Positions 38,789-55,585 of a DNA stretch of 57,687 nt are shown in pieces (positions within the stretch are counted from its first letter, which is position 1; each line of letters starts with the position of its first letter). The DNA lies in NCBI RefSeq assembly GCF_900566085.1, contig NZ_UPHT01000030.1, forward strand, positions 1 to 57,687, in the 5' to 3' direction. The position numbers were made by a program, and so were the translations under genes. Origin of the DNA: Mycobacterium attenuatum (lineage in GTDB: Bacteria > Actinomycetota > Actinomycetes > Mycobacteriales > Mycobacteriaceae). The notes below the pieces were generated by a model, which was not told the origin of the DNA, searched no databases, and saw nothing but the letters and a program-made list of their open reading frames with translations.

Positions 38789-40306
38789 ATGACTACGATG
38801 CGAACCGCCGAATCGCGAAACCCGTACCTCGAGGGCTTCATGGCGCCAGTGCATACCGAGGTGACCGCTGCCGACCTGAAGGTCACCGGGCATATTCCGG
38901 AGCATCTGGCCGGACGCTATCTGCGTAACGGCCCCAATCCCGTCGCCGAGGTGGATCCCGCGGTTTACCACTGGTTCAGTGGGGACGGAATGGTCCACGG
39001 CGTCGCGCTGTGCGACGGGCAAGCCCGCTGGTATCGCAACCGCTGGGTACGCAGCCTGCCGGTCTGCGCGGCCCTCGGCGAGCCGGCGCCAACGCGGCTT
39101 GACCCGCGGGCGGGCATGCTGTCGCTGGGTGCCAACACCAGCGTGCTGACCCACGCCGGGCGCACGTTGGCGCTGGTCGAAGGCGGTGTCGCCAACTACG
39201 AGCTCACGGAGGACCTCGACACCGTCGGAACATGTGACTTCGACGGCACCCTGCACGGCGGCTACACGGCCCATCCCCACCGCGACCCCCGAACCGGCGA
39301 ACTGCACGCCGTGTCCTATTCGTTTGCCCGCGGTGGGACGGTGCAGTACTCGGTGATCGATACCCGAGGGCGGGCGCGTCGCACCGTTGACATCGACGTG
39401 ACCGGGTCGCCGATGATGCACGACTTCTCGCTGACCGACGACTACGTGGTGATTTACGACCTGCCGGTGACCTTCGACTCGTCGCAGGTGCTGCCCGCCA
39501 AAATGCCGCGCTGGCTGAGCTTGCCGGTTCAGCTGGTGATGCAGGCCCTGATCGGTCATGTCCGGGTGCCCGGACCGATGGCTGTGATGATGAACCGCAA
39601 CCCCAAACCGTCGGACCGCATGCCGTACGCCTGGAACCCGGACTATCCGGCCCGTCTCGGCGTCATGCCGCGTAACGGAGCCAATCGGGACGTGCGGTGG
39701 TTCGACATCGAACCCTGCTACGTCTATCACCCGCTCAACGCCTACACCGAAACCCGAAACGGATCTGAGGTGCTGGTGCTCGATGTGGTGCGGTACTCAC
39801 GGATGTTCGATCGCGACCGGCGCGGCCCGGGCGACACCCGTCCAGCGCTGGACCGCTGGACGGTCAACCTGGCCACCGGCGCCGTCGCCACCGAATGCCG
39901 AGACGACCGGCCGCAGGAGTTTCCGCGGATCAACGAGACCTTGCTGGGTGCTCGGCATCGCTTCGGCTACACCCTCGGCGTGGACGGCGGTTACGTCACC
40001 GGTGGAACGACGGAGATGTCAACCTCGCTGTACAAGCACGACTATCAAACCGGATCCCGCCGTGTCGCGCCGCTGGATTCCGCCCTGTTGATCGGCGAGA
40101 TGTGTTTCGTTCCGAACCCGCCGGCTGCTTCCGGGGACAGCGCCGAAGACGACGGCATCCTGATGGGCTACGGCTATCACCGCGACCGCGACGAGGGCCA
40201 GCTATTGTTGCTGGACGCCCAGACGTGCGAGTTGATGGCCACCGTTCATCTGCCGCAGCGGGTACCGATGGGCTTCCACGGCAACTGGGCGCCGGCGACG
40301 CCTTGA
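38789..40306 (+). CDS. Carotenoid cleavage oxygenase family protein (Rv0654-like)
   Basis: 505 residues, a seven-bladed propeller non-heme iron enzyme of the RPE65/CCO family. The iron-binding histidines fall in TAHPHRDP (about 162-164), SPMMHDFSLTD (211), YVYHPLNAY (about 313) and the final GFHGNWAP. The N-terminal signature is RYLRNGPNPVAE. The M. tuberculosis homologue (MtCCO) cleaves carotenoids and apocarotenals at double bonds. RBS AGGAG precedes the ATG by eight bases, directly behind the operator. Confidence 0.93.
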   Translation: MTTMRTAESRNPYLEGFMAPVHTEVTAADLKVTGHIPEHLAGRYLRNGPNPVAEVDPAVYHWFSGDGMVHGVALCDGQARWYRNRWVRSLPVCAALGEPAPTRLDPRAGMLSLGANTSVLTHAGRTLALVEGGVANYELTEDLDTVGTCDFDGTLHGGYTAHPHRDPRTGELHAVSYSFARGGTVQYSVIDTRGRARRTVDIDVTGSPMMHDFSLTDDYVVIYDLPVTFDSSQVLPAKMPRWLSLPVQLVMQALIGHVRVPGPMAVMMNRNPKPSDRMPYAWNPDYPARLGVMPRNGANRDVRWFDIEPCYVYHPLNAYTETRNGSEVLVLDVVRYSRMFDRDRRGPGDTRPALDRWTVNLATGAVATECRDDRPQEFPRINETLLGARHRFGYTLGVDGGYVTGGTTEMSTSLYKHDYQTGSRRVAPLDSALLIGEMCFVPNPPAASGDSAEDDGILMGYGYHRDRDEGQLLLLDAQTCELMATVHLPQRVPMGFHGNWAPATP

Positions 40307-40456
40307 GGCACCCCGGCGCCGGCCGCCGGCCTCGGCGGGGATTGTTATGTATCCAACCCTGATGTCGTGGCCCAGCCGTGCGCTACAGTGACTCAAGCCA
40401 CATAAAATTGCAGGTGGCGGGCATCTTGAAAATGTCGAGCGTTGGAAGGATTTCCC

Positions 40457-41467
40457 ATGGGCGTCGCTATCGAGGTCAACGGACTCACGAAGTCCTTCGG
40501 TTCCTCGAGGATCTGGGAGGACGTCACGCTCACGATCCCCGCCGGGGAGGTCAGCGTGTTGCTGGGCCCCTCGGGTACCGGCAAGTCGGTGTTCCTGAAG
40601 TCGCTCATCGGACTGTTGCGTCCCGAACGCGGTTCCATCCTCATCGACGGCACCGACATCATCGAGTGCTCGGCCAAGGAGCTCTACGAGATCCGGACGT
40701 TGTTCGGCGTCCTGTTTCAGGACGGCGCGCTGTTCGGGTCGATGAACCTCTACGACAACACCGCTTTCCCGCTGCGCGAGCACACCAAGAAGAAGGAAAG
40801 CGAGGTCCGTGACATCGTCATGGAGAAGCTGGCGCTGGTCGGCTTGAGTGGCGACGAGAAGAAATTCCCCGGCGAGATTTCCGGCGGTATGCGCAAGCGC
40901 GCCGGCCTGGCCCGTGCGCTGGTTCTGGATCCGCAGATCATTCTCTGCGACGAGCCCGACTCCGGTCTGGACCCGGTCCGTACCGCCTACCTGAGCCAGC
41001 TGATCATGGACATCAATGCCCAGATCGACGCCACCATCCTCATCGTGACCCACAACATCAACATCGCTCGCACGGTGCCGGACAACATGGGCATGTTGTT
41101 CCGCAAGCATCTGGTCATGTTCGGCCCTCGCGAAGTGCTGTTGACCAGCGACGAACCGGTGGTGCGGCAGTTCCTCAACGGCCGGCGTATCGGGCCGATC
41201 GGCATGTCCGAGGAGAAGGACGAGGCCACCATGGCCGAAGAGCAGGCATTACTGGACGCGGGTCACCACGCCGGCGGTGTCGAGGAGATTGAGGGCGTAC
41301 CGCCGCAGATCGCCGCGACCCCGGGGATGCCGGAACGCAAAGCGGTCGCCCGGCGCCAGGCGCGGGTGCGCGCGATGCTGCACACTTTGCCGAAGAAGGC
41401 TCAGCAGGCGATCCTCGATGATCTCGAGGGCACGCATAAGTACCACGCGAGCGAGTTCGGCGGCTAG
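40457..41467 (+). CDS. mkl: ABC transporter ATPase Mkl (MceG)
   Basis: 336 residues, homologous to MlaF. Walker A GPSGTGKS lies at 37-44, the ABC signature is SGGMRKRAGLARAL and Walker B is ILCDEPDSGLD, followed by the VTHNINIA switch. A C-terminal extension of about 90 residues is specific to actinobacterial MceG. It energises the Mce1 and Mce4 lipid and cholesterol importers, whose permeases lie elsewhere. ATG 40457 follows GGAAGGA at six bases. The longer N terminus annotated in M. tuberculosis is out of frame here, which favours this start. Confidence 0.94.
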   Translation: MGVAIEVNGLTKSFGSSRIWEDVTLTIPAGEVSVLLGPSGTGKSVFLKSLIGLLRPERGSILIDGTDIIECSAKELYEIRTLFGVLFQDGALFGSMNLYDNTAFPLREHTKKKESEVRDIVMEKLALVGLSGDEKKFPGEISGGMRKRAGLARALVLDPQIILCDEPDSGLDPVRTAYLSQLIMDINAQIDATILIVTHNINIARTVPDNMGMLFRKHLVMFGPREVLLTSDEPVVRQFLNGRRIGPIGMSEEKDEATMAEEQALLDAGHHAGGVEEIEGVPPQIAATPGMPERKAVARRQARVRAMLHTLPKKAQQAILDDLEGTHKYHASEFGG

Positions 41468-45498
<4,031 letters not shown>

Positions 45499-45518
45499 AC
45501 CTTCTTGGAAGTAACTAA

Positions 45519-49493
<3,975 letters not shown>

Positions 49494-49495
49494 TT

Positions 49496-49558
49496 CCGCG
49501 AGCAGCCACCAAAGCCCCCGCACGCTCGGCGTGTCGGGGGCTTTGTGGCTGCTCGCGG
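49496..49558. repeat. Palindromic element B (GCGAGCAG-type) after rpoC, likely terminator
   Basis: Left arm CCGCGAGCAGCCACCAAAG and CCCCCG pair with CGGGGGCTTTGTGGCTGC and TCGCGG, with a one-base bulge, around a 14-base loop containing GGCGTGT. The stem is about 24 bp. It begins 2 bases after the rpoC stop and lacks a true U-tract. The position and strength suggest it ends the rpoBC transcript. It is related to elements A and C. Confidence 0.85.
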
Positions 49559-49613
49559 CGACGATGCACAGCGCTGACTTTCGCTCCCGGCCCACCCGAG
49601 ACAGCATCAGCGC

Positions 49614-50561
49614 ATGCTCGTCGACGAGTTCATCGCAGCTAATGGCGGTTTGGCTACCACGCAACAGCTGCAGGTCGTCATCAGCCGCAAACGCCTGGCC
49701 GGATTAGTGAAGGCGGGCATGCTGATTCGGGTGTGCCATGGTGTCTATGCGAGCAGTGAACCCGACGCATTGGGAAAGCTGGCCGCCCTGGACCTTTCGC
49801 CGGCAAGCCGATAGTCGCCTGCATGGGAACCGCGGCGGCGCTGTATGGCTTCGATACCGAGAACACATCGCGGCTGCACATCCTTGATCCGGGAGTACGG
49901 ATGCGGCCGTCGGCGGGTCTGATGGTGCATCAGCGAATCGGTGCACCGCTGCGACGGGTAGCGGGCCGGCTTGCGACAGCGCCGGCGTGGACAGTGATCG
50001 AAAGTCTCGCGGACATTGCCTCGGCCGCGTGCATTGGCCACCCTCGATGCTGCGTTGCGGGTTGGTGCATGCGCCAGAGGCGAATTGGATGCGGCGATCC
50101 GCGAGCAGCGAGGCCGCCGCGGCATTGTCGGCGTCCGCGAATTGATCGACTACGCCGACGGTCGTGCCGAGTCACCGATGGAGAGCGAGGCGCGACTTGT
50201 GTTCATCGACAACCGATTACCGTTGCCGCAGCTGCAGTATGCCGTTGTGGACCGTTACGGCAGAGTTTGGCGCGTCGACTTCGCATGGCCGGACGCGATG
50301 GTCACGGCCGAGTACGACAGCATCCAGTGGCACGTGAGCCGCGAGGCTCTCGTCCACGACCGGCTGAAAACCGCCCGTCTGCAGGAATGCGGCTGGACCA
50401 GCATCCCCATGACGGTCGACGACATTCGCGGCGACCCGGTGGGCCTCGCGGACCGCATCGAATACCACCTGCGCAGTCCGGCGAGCAGTCGCAAAGGTGT
50501 CCCCACGCACGGCGTGTCGGGAGCTTCTGCGTCTGCTCGCCAGGCTAAGGCGACCCACTAG
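49614..50561 (+). pseudogene. AbiEi-like/DUF559 protein, two frameshifts
   Basis: The N-terminal winged-helix domain typical of AbiEi antitoxin-like proteins (FIAANGGLATTQQLQVVISR ... VCHGVYASSEPDALGKLAAL) ends in a premature stop at 49814 after one frame change near 49795. The second frame resumes GKPIVACMGTAAALYGFDTE to APAWTVIE. An extra base near 50003 then moves the C-terminal DUF559 (Vsr-like nuclease) domain to a third frame: ESPMESEARLVFIDNRLPLP, VWRVDFAWPDAMVTAEYDS. Undoing both shifts would give one protein of about 310 residues. The family is multicopy in mycobacteria. The ceramidase gene of M. tuberculosis is absent here. Confidence 0.85.
50480..50541. repeat. Palindromic element C (GCGAGCAG-type), imperfect
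   Basis: GGCGAGCAGTCGCAAAG on the left is mirrored by CTTCTGCGTCTGCTCGCC on the right with a few mismatches, around GTGTCCCCACGCACGGCGTGTCGGG. It covers the 3' end of the AbiEi-like remnant, encoding its last residues, and ends 30 bases before the endonuclease IV start. It has the same core as elements A and B but is more diverged. Confidence 0.7.
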
Positions 50562-50571
50562 ACTGGCCGTC

Positions 50572-51327
50572 GTGCTCATCGGTTCGCACGTGCGCAACGA
50601 CGATCCCCTGGCCTCCGCGCAGGCGGATGGCGCCGACGTGGTGCAGTTCTTCCTCGGCAACCCGCAGAGCTGGAAGAAGCCCAAGCCGCGCGATGACGCC
50701 GCGACACTGCAAGCGTCGACCATCCCGCTTTACGTCCATGCGCCGTACCTCATCAATGTGGCATCGGCGAACAACCGCATCCGCATCCCGTCGCGCAAGA
50801 TCCTGCAGGACACCTGCGACGCGGCCGCGGCCATCAACGCGACGGCGGTGATCGTGCATGGCGGCCATGCCGACGACAACGACATGCAGGCCGGCTTCGA
50901 CCGCTGGGTCAAGGCGCTGGACTACCTCGAAACAGACGTGCCGGTGTACCTGGAAAACACCGCGGGCGGCGACCATGCGATGGCCCGCCACTTCGACACC
51001 ATCGGCAGGTTATGGGATCACATCGGCGACAAGGGAATCGGCTTCTGCCTCGACACCTGCCATGCGTGGGCCGCGGGTGAAGCACTCATCGACGCCGTCG
51101 ACCGCATCAAGGCCCTGACCGGCCGCATCGACCTGGTGCACTGCAACGACTCGAGGGACGCCGCCGGCTCGGGCGCTGACCGGCACGCCAACATCGGCAC
51201 GGGTCAGATCGATCCCGACTACCTCGTCGCGGTGGTCCGAGCCGCCGGCGCGCCGGTGATCTGCGAAACCGCCGACGAGGGCCGCAAGGACGACATCGCG
51301 TTTCTGCGGGAAAAAGTCCACGACTGA
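50572..51327 (+). CDS. end: Endonuclease IV (AP endonuclease)
   Basis: 251 residues, a TIM-barrel zinc enzyme of base-excision repair that cleaves at abasic sites. Metal-site motifs are [43 protein letters not shown] and LVHCNDS, followed by ANIGTGQI. The GTG at 50572 (LIGSHV) aligns with the family start; the frame continues 25 codons upstream through element C without similarity. Also known as nfo. Confidence 0.95.
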   Translation: MLIGSHVRNDDPLASAQADGADVVQFFLGNPQSWKKPKPRDDAATLQASTIPLYVHAPYLINVASANNRIRIPSRKILQDTCDAAAAINATAVIVHGGHADDNDMQAGFDRWVKALDYLETDVPVYLENTAGGDHAMARHFDTIGRLWDHIGDKGIGFCLDTCHAWAAGEALIDAVDRIKALTGRIDLVHCNDSRDAAGSGADRHANIGTGQIDPDYLVAVVRAAGAPVICETADEGRKDDIAFLREKVHD

Positions 51328-51382
51328 TTTCACGGTTCATTTAAGGCTCGTTTACGCACCCTCGCGGGCCTACCGTGAACTT

Positions 51383-52228
51383 ATGGTTCGCCGATTCGTC
51401 ACGCTGCTGGGCGTCGTTGGGCTGCTGGCTGGCTGCGCACCCGGCCAGGCGCCGCCACCCACCGGGTTTGGAAACGGCACCAGCATCCACACCATTGACG
51501 GTGGCGGCGTCCGGCGCTCCTACCGGCTCTACAAGCCCGCAGACCTGCCGCGAGCCGCCCCGCTGGTCGTCATGCTCCACGGCGGGTTCGGCAGTGCCCG
51601 CCAGGCCGAAAGATCTTACGACTGGGACGAATTGGCAGATTCGGAGAGATTCGTCGTTGCCTACCCCGACGGTCTCAACAGGGCCTGGAACGCCAACGGC
51701 GGCGGCTGCTGCGGCCGGTCCGCACGCGAGGGTGTCGACGATGTCGCATTCGTCAGCGCCGCGGTTGCCGACATCAGCGCAAACCTGTCCGTCGACCCGG
51801 CCAGGATCTTTGCCACCGGGATGAGCAACGGGGCCATCATGTCCTACACCCTGGCCTGCAACACCGGGATCTTCGCCGCGATCGGCCCCGTTTCGGGAAC
51901 GCAGCTCGACCCGTGCCCGTCCCCGCATCTGGTGTCGGTCATGCATATTCATGGCACCGGAGATCCGCTGGTCCGTTATTTCGGCGGGCCCGGCGCGGGC
52001 TTTGCCCATATTGACGGGCCGCCGGTCGAGGAATTGAATGCGTTCTGGCGCAACGTCGATCAATGCACGGCCCCCGTCACCACGACCAGTGGTCGGATCA
52101 CCAGGTCGGCCGCCGGATGTGTCGACAACCGCGGCGTAGTGCTGGTAAGCGTTGCCGACGGCGGCCATCAATGGCCGCCGGAGGCCACCGAAATACTCTG
52201 GGAGTTCTTCGCCGCCCATCCCCGCTGA
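51383..52228 (+). CDS. lpqP: Lipoprotein esterase LpqP
   Basis: 281 residues. The signal peptide MVRRFVTLLGVVGLLAGC ends in a lipobox with Cys18 as the lipidated residue. The mature part is an alpha/beta-hydrolase of the PHB-depolymerase/feruloyl-esterase type: LVVMLHGGFGSA, nucleophile GMSNGA, acid in HIHGTGDPLV and catalytic His in DGGHQWP. A CC pair and other cysteines may form disulfides outside the cell. The substrate is unknown; an ester on the cell envelope is likely. Confidence 0.92.
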   Translation: MVRRFVTLLGVVGLLAGCAPGQAPPPTGFGNGTSIHTIDGGGVRRSYRLYKPADLPRAAPLVVMLHGGFGSARQAERSYDWDELADSERFVVAYPDGLNRAWNANGGGCCGRSAREGVDDVAFVSAAVADISANLSVDPARIFATGMSNGAIMSYTLACNTGIFAAIGPVSGTQLDPCPSPHLVSVMHIHGTGDPLVRYFGGPGAGFAHIDGPPVEELNAFWRNVDQCTAPVTTTSGRITRSAAGCVDNRGVVLVSVADGGHQWPPEATEILWEFFAAHPR

Positions 52229-52247
52229 AGCCGGCTTGTTACATCGC

Positions 52248-52275
52248 TTGTACGGTTGTGGGAAAAATGTAATAT
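52248..52275 (+). promoter_or_regulatory. Candidate promoter of the fadE8 operon, possibly leaderless
   Basis: TTGTAC (52248-52253), 16 bases, TAATAT (52270-52275). Transcription would begin about seven bases later, at or next to the fadE8 ATG (52283), giving a leaderless mRNA; yet TTGGAGG overlaps the -10, so an upstream start with a leader is also possible. TTACAT (52239-52244) and ATGTAA (52267-52272) form an inverted repeat across it. Confidence 0.4.
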
Positions 52276-52282
52276 TGGAGGC

Positions 52283-53911
52283 ATGCCAGACACCCACGTC
52301 GTCGCCAATCAGGTCCCGCCGCTGGAGAACCACAATCCCGCGACTTCTCCGATGCTCCTCGAGGCGGTGATCCGCGAGGGCGGACATTGGGGCCTGGACG
52401 AAATCAACGAACTCGGCGCGCTATCAGGCAGCCGCGAGGCGCAGCGCTGGGGCGAACTGGCGGACCGCAACCGGCCGCTGCTGCACACCCATGACCGGGT
52501 GGGTCACCGTATCGACGAGGTGGAGTACGACCCGGCCTATCACGAACTGATGCGCACCGCGATCGTGCACGGACTGCACGCCGCGCCGTGGGCCGACGAC
52601 CGGCCGGGAGCCCACGTCGTGCGGGCCGCCAAGACATCGGTGTGGACCGTCGAACCCGGCCATATCTGCCCTATCTCGATGACCTATGCCGTGGTACCGG
52701 CGCTGCGCCACAACCCCGAGCTGGCCGCCGTCTACGAGCCACTGCTGACCAGCCGCGAGTACGACCCGGAGCTCAAGCTGGCCACCGCGAAAGCCGGTAT
52801 CACCGCCGGCATGTCGATGACCGAGAAGCAGGGCGGTTCCGATGTGCGCGCCGGCACCACGCAGGCCAGCCCCAACGCTGACGGCACTTATCGGCTGACC
52901 GGCCACAAGTGGTTCACCTCGGCGCCGATGTGCGACATCTTCCTGGTCCTTGCGCAGGCGCCGGGCGGATTGTCGTGTTTCCTGCTGCCGCGGATCCTTC
53001 CCGACGGCACCCGCAACCGGATGTTCCTGCAGCGACTCAAGGACAAGCTCGGAAACCACGCCAACGCCTCCAGCGAAGTCGAATACGACGGTGCCATCGC
53101 GTGGCTGGTCGGCGAGGAGGGCCGGGGTGTCCCGACCATCATCGAAATGGTCAACCTGACCCGCCTGGACTGCACCCTGGGCAGTGCTACCAGCATGCGC
53201 ACCGGCCTGACCCGGGCCATCCACCACGCTCAGCACCGAAAGGCATTCGGCGCCTACCTGATCGACCAGCCGCTGATGCGTAACGTGCTGGCCGATCTGG
53301 CCGTCGAGGCCGAGGCCGCGACCATTGTCGCGATGCGGATGGCCGGTGCCACCGACAACGCGGCCCGCGGCGACCAGAAAGAAGCGCTGCTGCGCCGTAT
53401 CGGCCTGGCCGCCAGCAAGTACTGGGTGTGCAAGCGGTCCACTCCGCACGCCGCCGAAGCGCTGGAATGCTTGGGCGGCAACGGCTATGTCGAGGATTCA
53501 GGCATGCCCCGGCTGTACCGGGAGGCGCCGCTGATGGGCATCTGGGAGGGCTCGGGCAATGTCAGTGCCCTGGACACGTTGCGGGCCATGGCAACTCGGC
53601 CCGAATGTGTCGAGGTGCTGTTCGACGACCTGGCTGCCAGCGCGGGCCAGGATGCCCGCTTGGACGGCCATGTCGAGTGGCTGCGGGAACAGCTGGGCGA
53701 CCTGGACACCATCCAATACCGCGCCCGCAAGATAGCCGAGGACATCTGCCTGGCGCTGCAAGGCTCGCTGCTGGTGCGCCACGGGCATCCGGCCGTTGCC
53801 GAGGCGTTCTTGGCCACCCGCCTCGGCGGTCAGTGGGGCGGGGCGTTCGGCACCATGCCGACCGGGCTGGATCTAGCACCCGTACTGGAGCGTGCTTTAG
53901 TCAAGGGATGA
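52283..53911 (+). CDS. fadE8: AidB-like acyl-CoA dehydrogenase FadE8
   Basis: 542 residues, the same length as FadE8 of M. tuberculosis. Although named an acyl-CoA dehydrogenase, it matches the AidB branch: MTEKQGGSDVRAGTT, RLKDKLGNHANASSEVEYDG, and LPRLYREAPL-like text close to IWEGSGNVSALD, as in E. coli AidB. AidB is an FAD protein of the alkylation response that binds DNA. Whether FadE8 oxidises acyl-CoAs is thus open, though the following echA genes suggest acyl chemistry. Its TGA overlaps the echA4 ATG (ATGA). Confidence 0.94.
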   Translation: MPDTHVVANQVPPLENHNPATSPMLLEAVIREGGHWGLDEINELGALSGSREAQRWGELADRNRPLLHTHDRVGHRIDEVEYDPAYHELMRTAIVHGLHAAPWADDRPGAHVVRAAKTSVWTVEPGHICPISMTYAVVPALRHNPELAAVYEPLLTSREYDPELKLATAKAGITAGMSMTEKQGGSDVRAGTTQASPNADGTYRLTGHKWFTSAPMCDIFLVLAQAPGGLSCFLLPRILPDGTRNRMFLQRLKDKLGNHANASSEVEYDGAIAWLVGEEGRGVPTIIEMVNLTRLDCTLGSATSMRTGLTRAIHHAQHRKAFGAYLIDQPLMRNVLADLAVEAEAATIVAMRMAGATDNAARGDQKEALLRRIGLAASKYWVCKRSTPHAAEALECLGGNGYVEDSGMPRLYREAPLMGIWEGSGNVSALDTLRAMATRPECVEVLFDDLAASAGQDARLDGHVEWLREQLGDLDTIQYRARKIAEDICLALQGSLLVRHGHPAVAEAFLATRLGGQWGGAFGTMPTGLDLAPVLERALVKG

Positions 53912-54846
53912 TCCACGTGATCAGGCCGGTCGAGTTCGACAACCTGAAAACCATGACCTACGAGGTCACTGACCGGGTTGCCCGGATCACCTTCAATCGA
54001 CCAGAAAAGGGCAACGCAATCGTCGCTGACACTCCGCTGGAGCTGGCGGCGTTGGTGGAGCGCGCCGATCTCGATCCCAATGTGCACGTCATTCTGGTGT
54101 CGGGCCGAGGGTCGGGTTTCTGCGCGGGCTTTGACCTGTCGGCCTACGCGGACGGCACCGGCTCGGCCGGCGGCACCGGCGCCTACCAGGGCACCGTGCT
54201 CGACGGTAAGACCCAGGCCGTCAACCACCTGCCCAATCAGCCGTGGGACCCGATGATCGACTATCAGATGATGAGCCGGTTCGTGCGCGGGTTCTCCAGC
54301 CTGATGCATGCCGACAAGCCGACGGTGGTCAAGATCCACGGCTACTGCGTGGCCGGCGGCACCGACATCGCGTTGCATGCCGACCAGGTGATCGCCGCGG
54401 CCGACGCCAAGATCGGGTACCCGCCGACGCGGGTCTGGGGTGTGCCCGCAGCCGGCTTGTGGGCACATCGGCTCGGCGACCAGCGCGCCAAGCGCCTGCT
54501 GTTTACCGGCGATTGCATCACCGGTGCCCAAGCGGCCGAATGGGGTCTCGCGGTCGAGGCGCCGGATCCGAAGGACGTCGACGAACGGACGGAGCGACTG
54601 GTGCAGCGGATCGCCGCACTGCCGGTCAATCAGCTGGTCATGATCAAGCTGGCACTTAATTCGGCTCTGCTGCAACAGGGCGTGGCCACCAGCAGGATGG
54701 TCAGCACGGTGTTCGACGGGATCGCCCGGCACACGCCGGAAGGGCACGCCTTTGTTGCCGACGCGGTGGAGCATGGCTTCCGGGATGCGGTCAAGCACCG
54801 CGACGAGCCGTTTGGCGACTACGGCCGGAAAGCGTCCGGAGTGTAG
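53908..54846 (+). CDS. echA4: Enoyl-CoA hydratase/isomerase family protein EchA4
   Basis: 312 residues, crotonase fold. Oxyanion-hole segments are SGFCAGFDLSAYA and KIHGYCVAGGTDIALHAD. PPTRVWGVPAAGLWAHRLGD follows. An insert of about 40 residues after the first motif makes it longer than classical crotonases. The start at 53908 overlaps the fadE8 stop by 4 bases. The second gene of fadE8-echA4-Rv0674-echA5; the next gene starts 4 bases after its stop. Confidence 0.93.
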   Translation: MIHVIRPVEFDNLKTMTYEVTDRVARITFNRPEKGNAIVADTPLELAALVERADLDPNVHVILVSGRGSGFCAGFDLSAYADGTGSAGGTGAYQGTVLDGKTQAVNHLPNQPWDPMIDYQMMSRFVRGFSSLMHADKPTVVKIHGYCVAGGTDIALHADQVIAAADAKIGYPPTRVWGVPAAGLWAHRLGDQRAKRLLFTGDCITGAQAAEWGLAVEAPDPKDVDERTERLVQRIAALPVNQLVMIKLALNSALLQQGVATSRMVSTVFDGIARHTPEGHAFVADAVEHGFRDAVKHRDEPFGDYGRKASGV

Positions 54847-54850
54847 CTCG

Positions 54851-55585
54851 ATGCCGAAATCGCTGGCGCGCATGACAGCTCGCTCAGTGGTGCTCAGCTT
54901 GCTGCTCGGTGCGCACCCCGCGTGGGCCAGTGCCGGCAAACTTGTCAGGCTGACAGCCGATTTCGGTATCAAGGAGGCCACCTTGCGGGTGGCGCTGACC
55001 CGCATGGTCAGCACCGGCGACCTGATCAGATCCGCCGACGGTTACCGGCTTTCGGATCGGTTGCTGGCCCGCCAGCGGCGCCAGGACGAGGCTATGCGCC
55101 CGCGGGTCCGCGACTGGAACGGCTCCTGGCGCCTGGTGGTGATCACCAGCGTCGGCAATGACGCTCGCACCCGCGCTGCGTTGCGAACCGCCTTGCAGGA
55201 CAAGCGGTTCGGTGAACTACGCGAAGGGGTGTGGCTGCGGCCCGACAACCTCGACCTCGAACTTCCCCCTGGTATCACCAGCCAGGTCCGGGTGCTCAGC
55301 GCGCACGACGATGCACCCGCTGAGCTGGCGGCGCGGCTATGGGACCTCGCCGACTGGGCGGACGCCGGCGAGCAGTTGCTGGCCGAGATCGCGCAGGCCG
55401 CAGACATTCCCGGTCGCTTCGTGGTGGCCGCCGCGATGGTCCGTCATCTGCTCACTGACCCGATGCTGCCCGCCGAATTGCTGCCTGCGCAGTGGCCGGG
55501 TGTCCGGCTGCGCGCGGCATACCATGATTTTGCCACCGAGCTGGCGAAAAGGCTTGACCCGACTCAACTTCTGGAGGCGACATGA
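54851..55585 (+). CDS. PaaX-family transcriptional regulator (Rv0674-like)
   Basis: 244 residues. The N-terminal winged helix (VVLSLLLGAHPAWASAGKLV ... GIKEATLRVALTRMVSTGDL) and the middle domain WRLVVITSVGND...RTALQDKRFGELREGVWLRP are those of PaaX, a repressor of aryl/acyl-CoA degradation that is released by a CoA thioester. Sitting between echA4 and echA5, it probably regulates this operon in response to an acyl-CoA. The stop overlaps the echA5 start (ATGA). Confidence 0.88.
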   Translation: MPKSLARMTARSVVLSLLLGAHPAWASAGKLVRLTADFGIKEATLRVALTRMVSTGDLIRSADGYRLSDRLLARQRRQDEAMRPRVRDWNGSWRLVVITSVGNDARTRAALRTALQDKRFGELREGVWLRPDNLDLELPPGITSQVRVLSAHDDAPAELAARLWDLADWADAGEQLLAEIAQAADIPGRFVVAAAMVRHLLTDPMLPAELLPAQWPGVRLRAAYHDFATELAKRLDPTQLLEAT

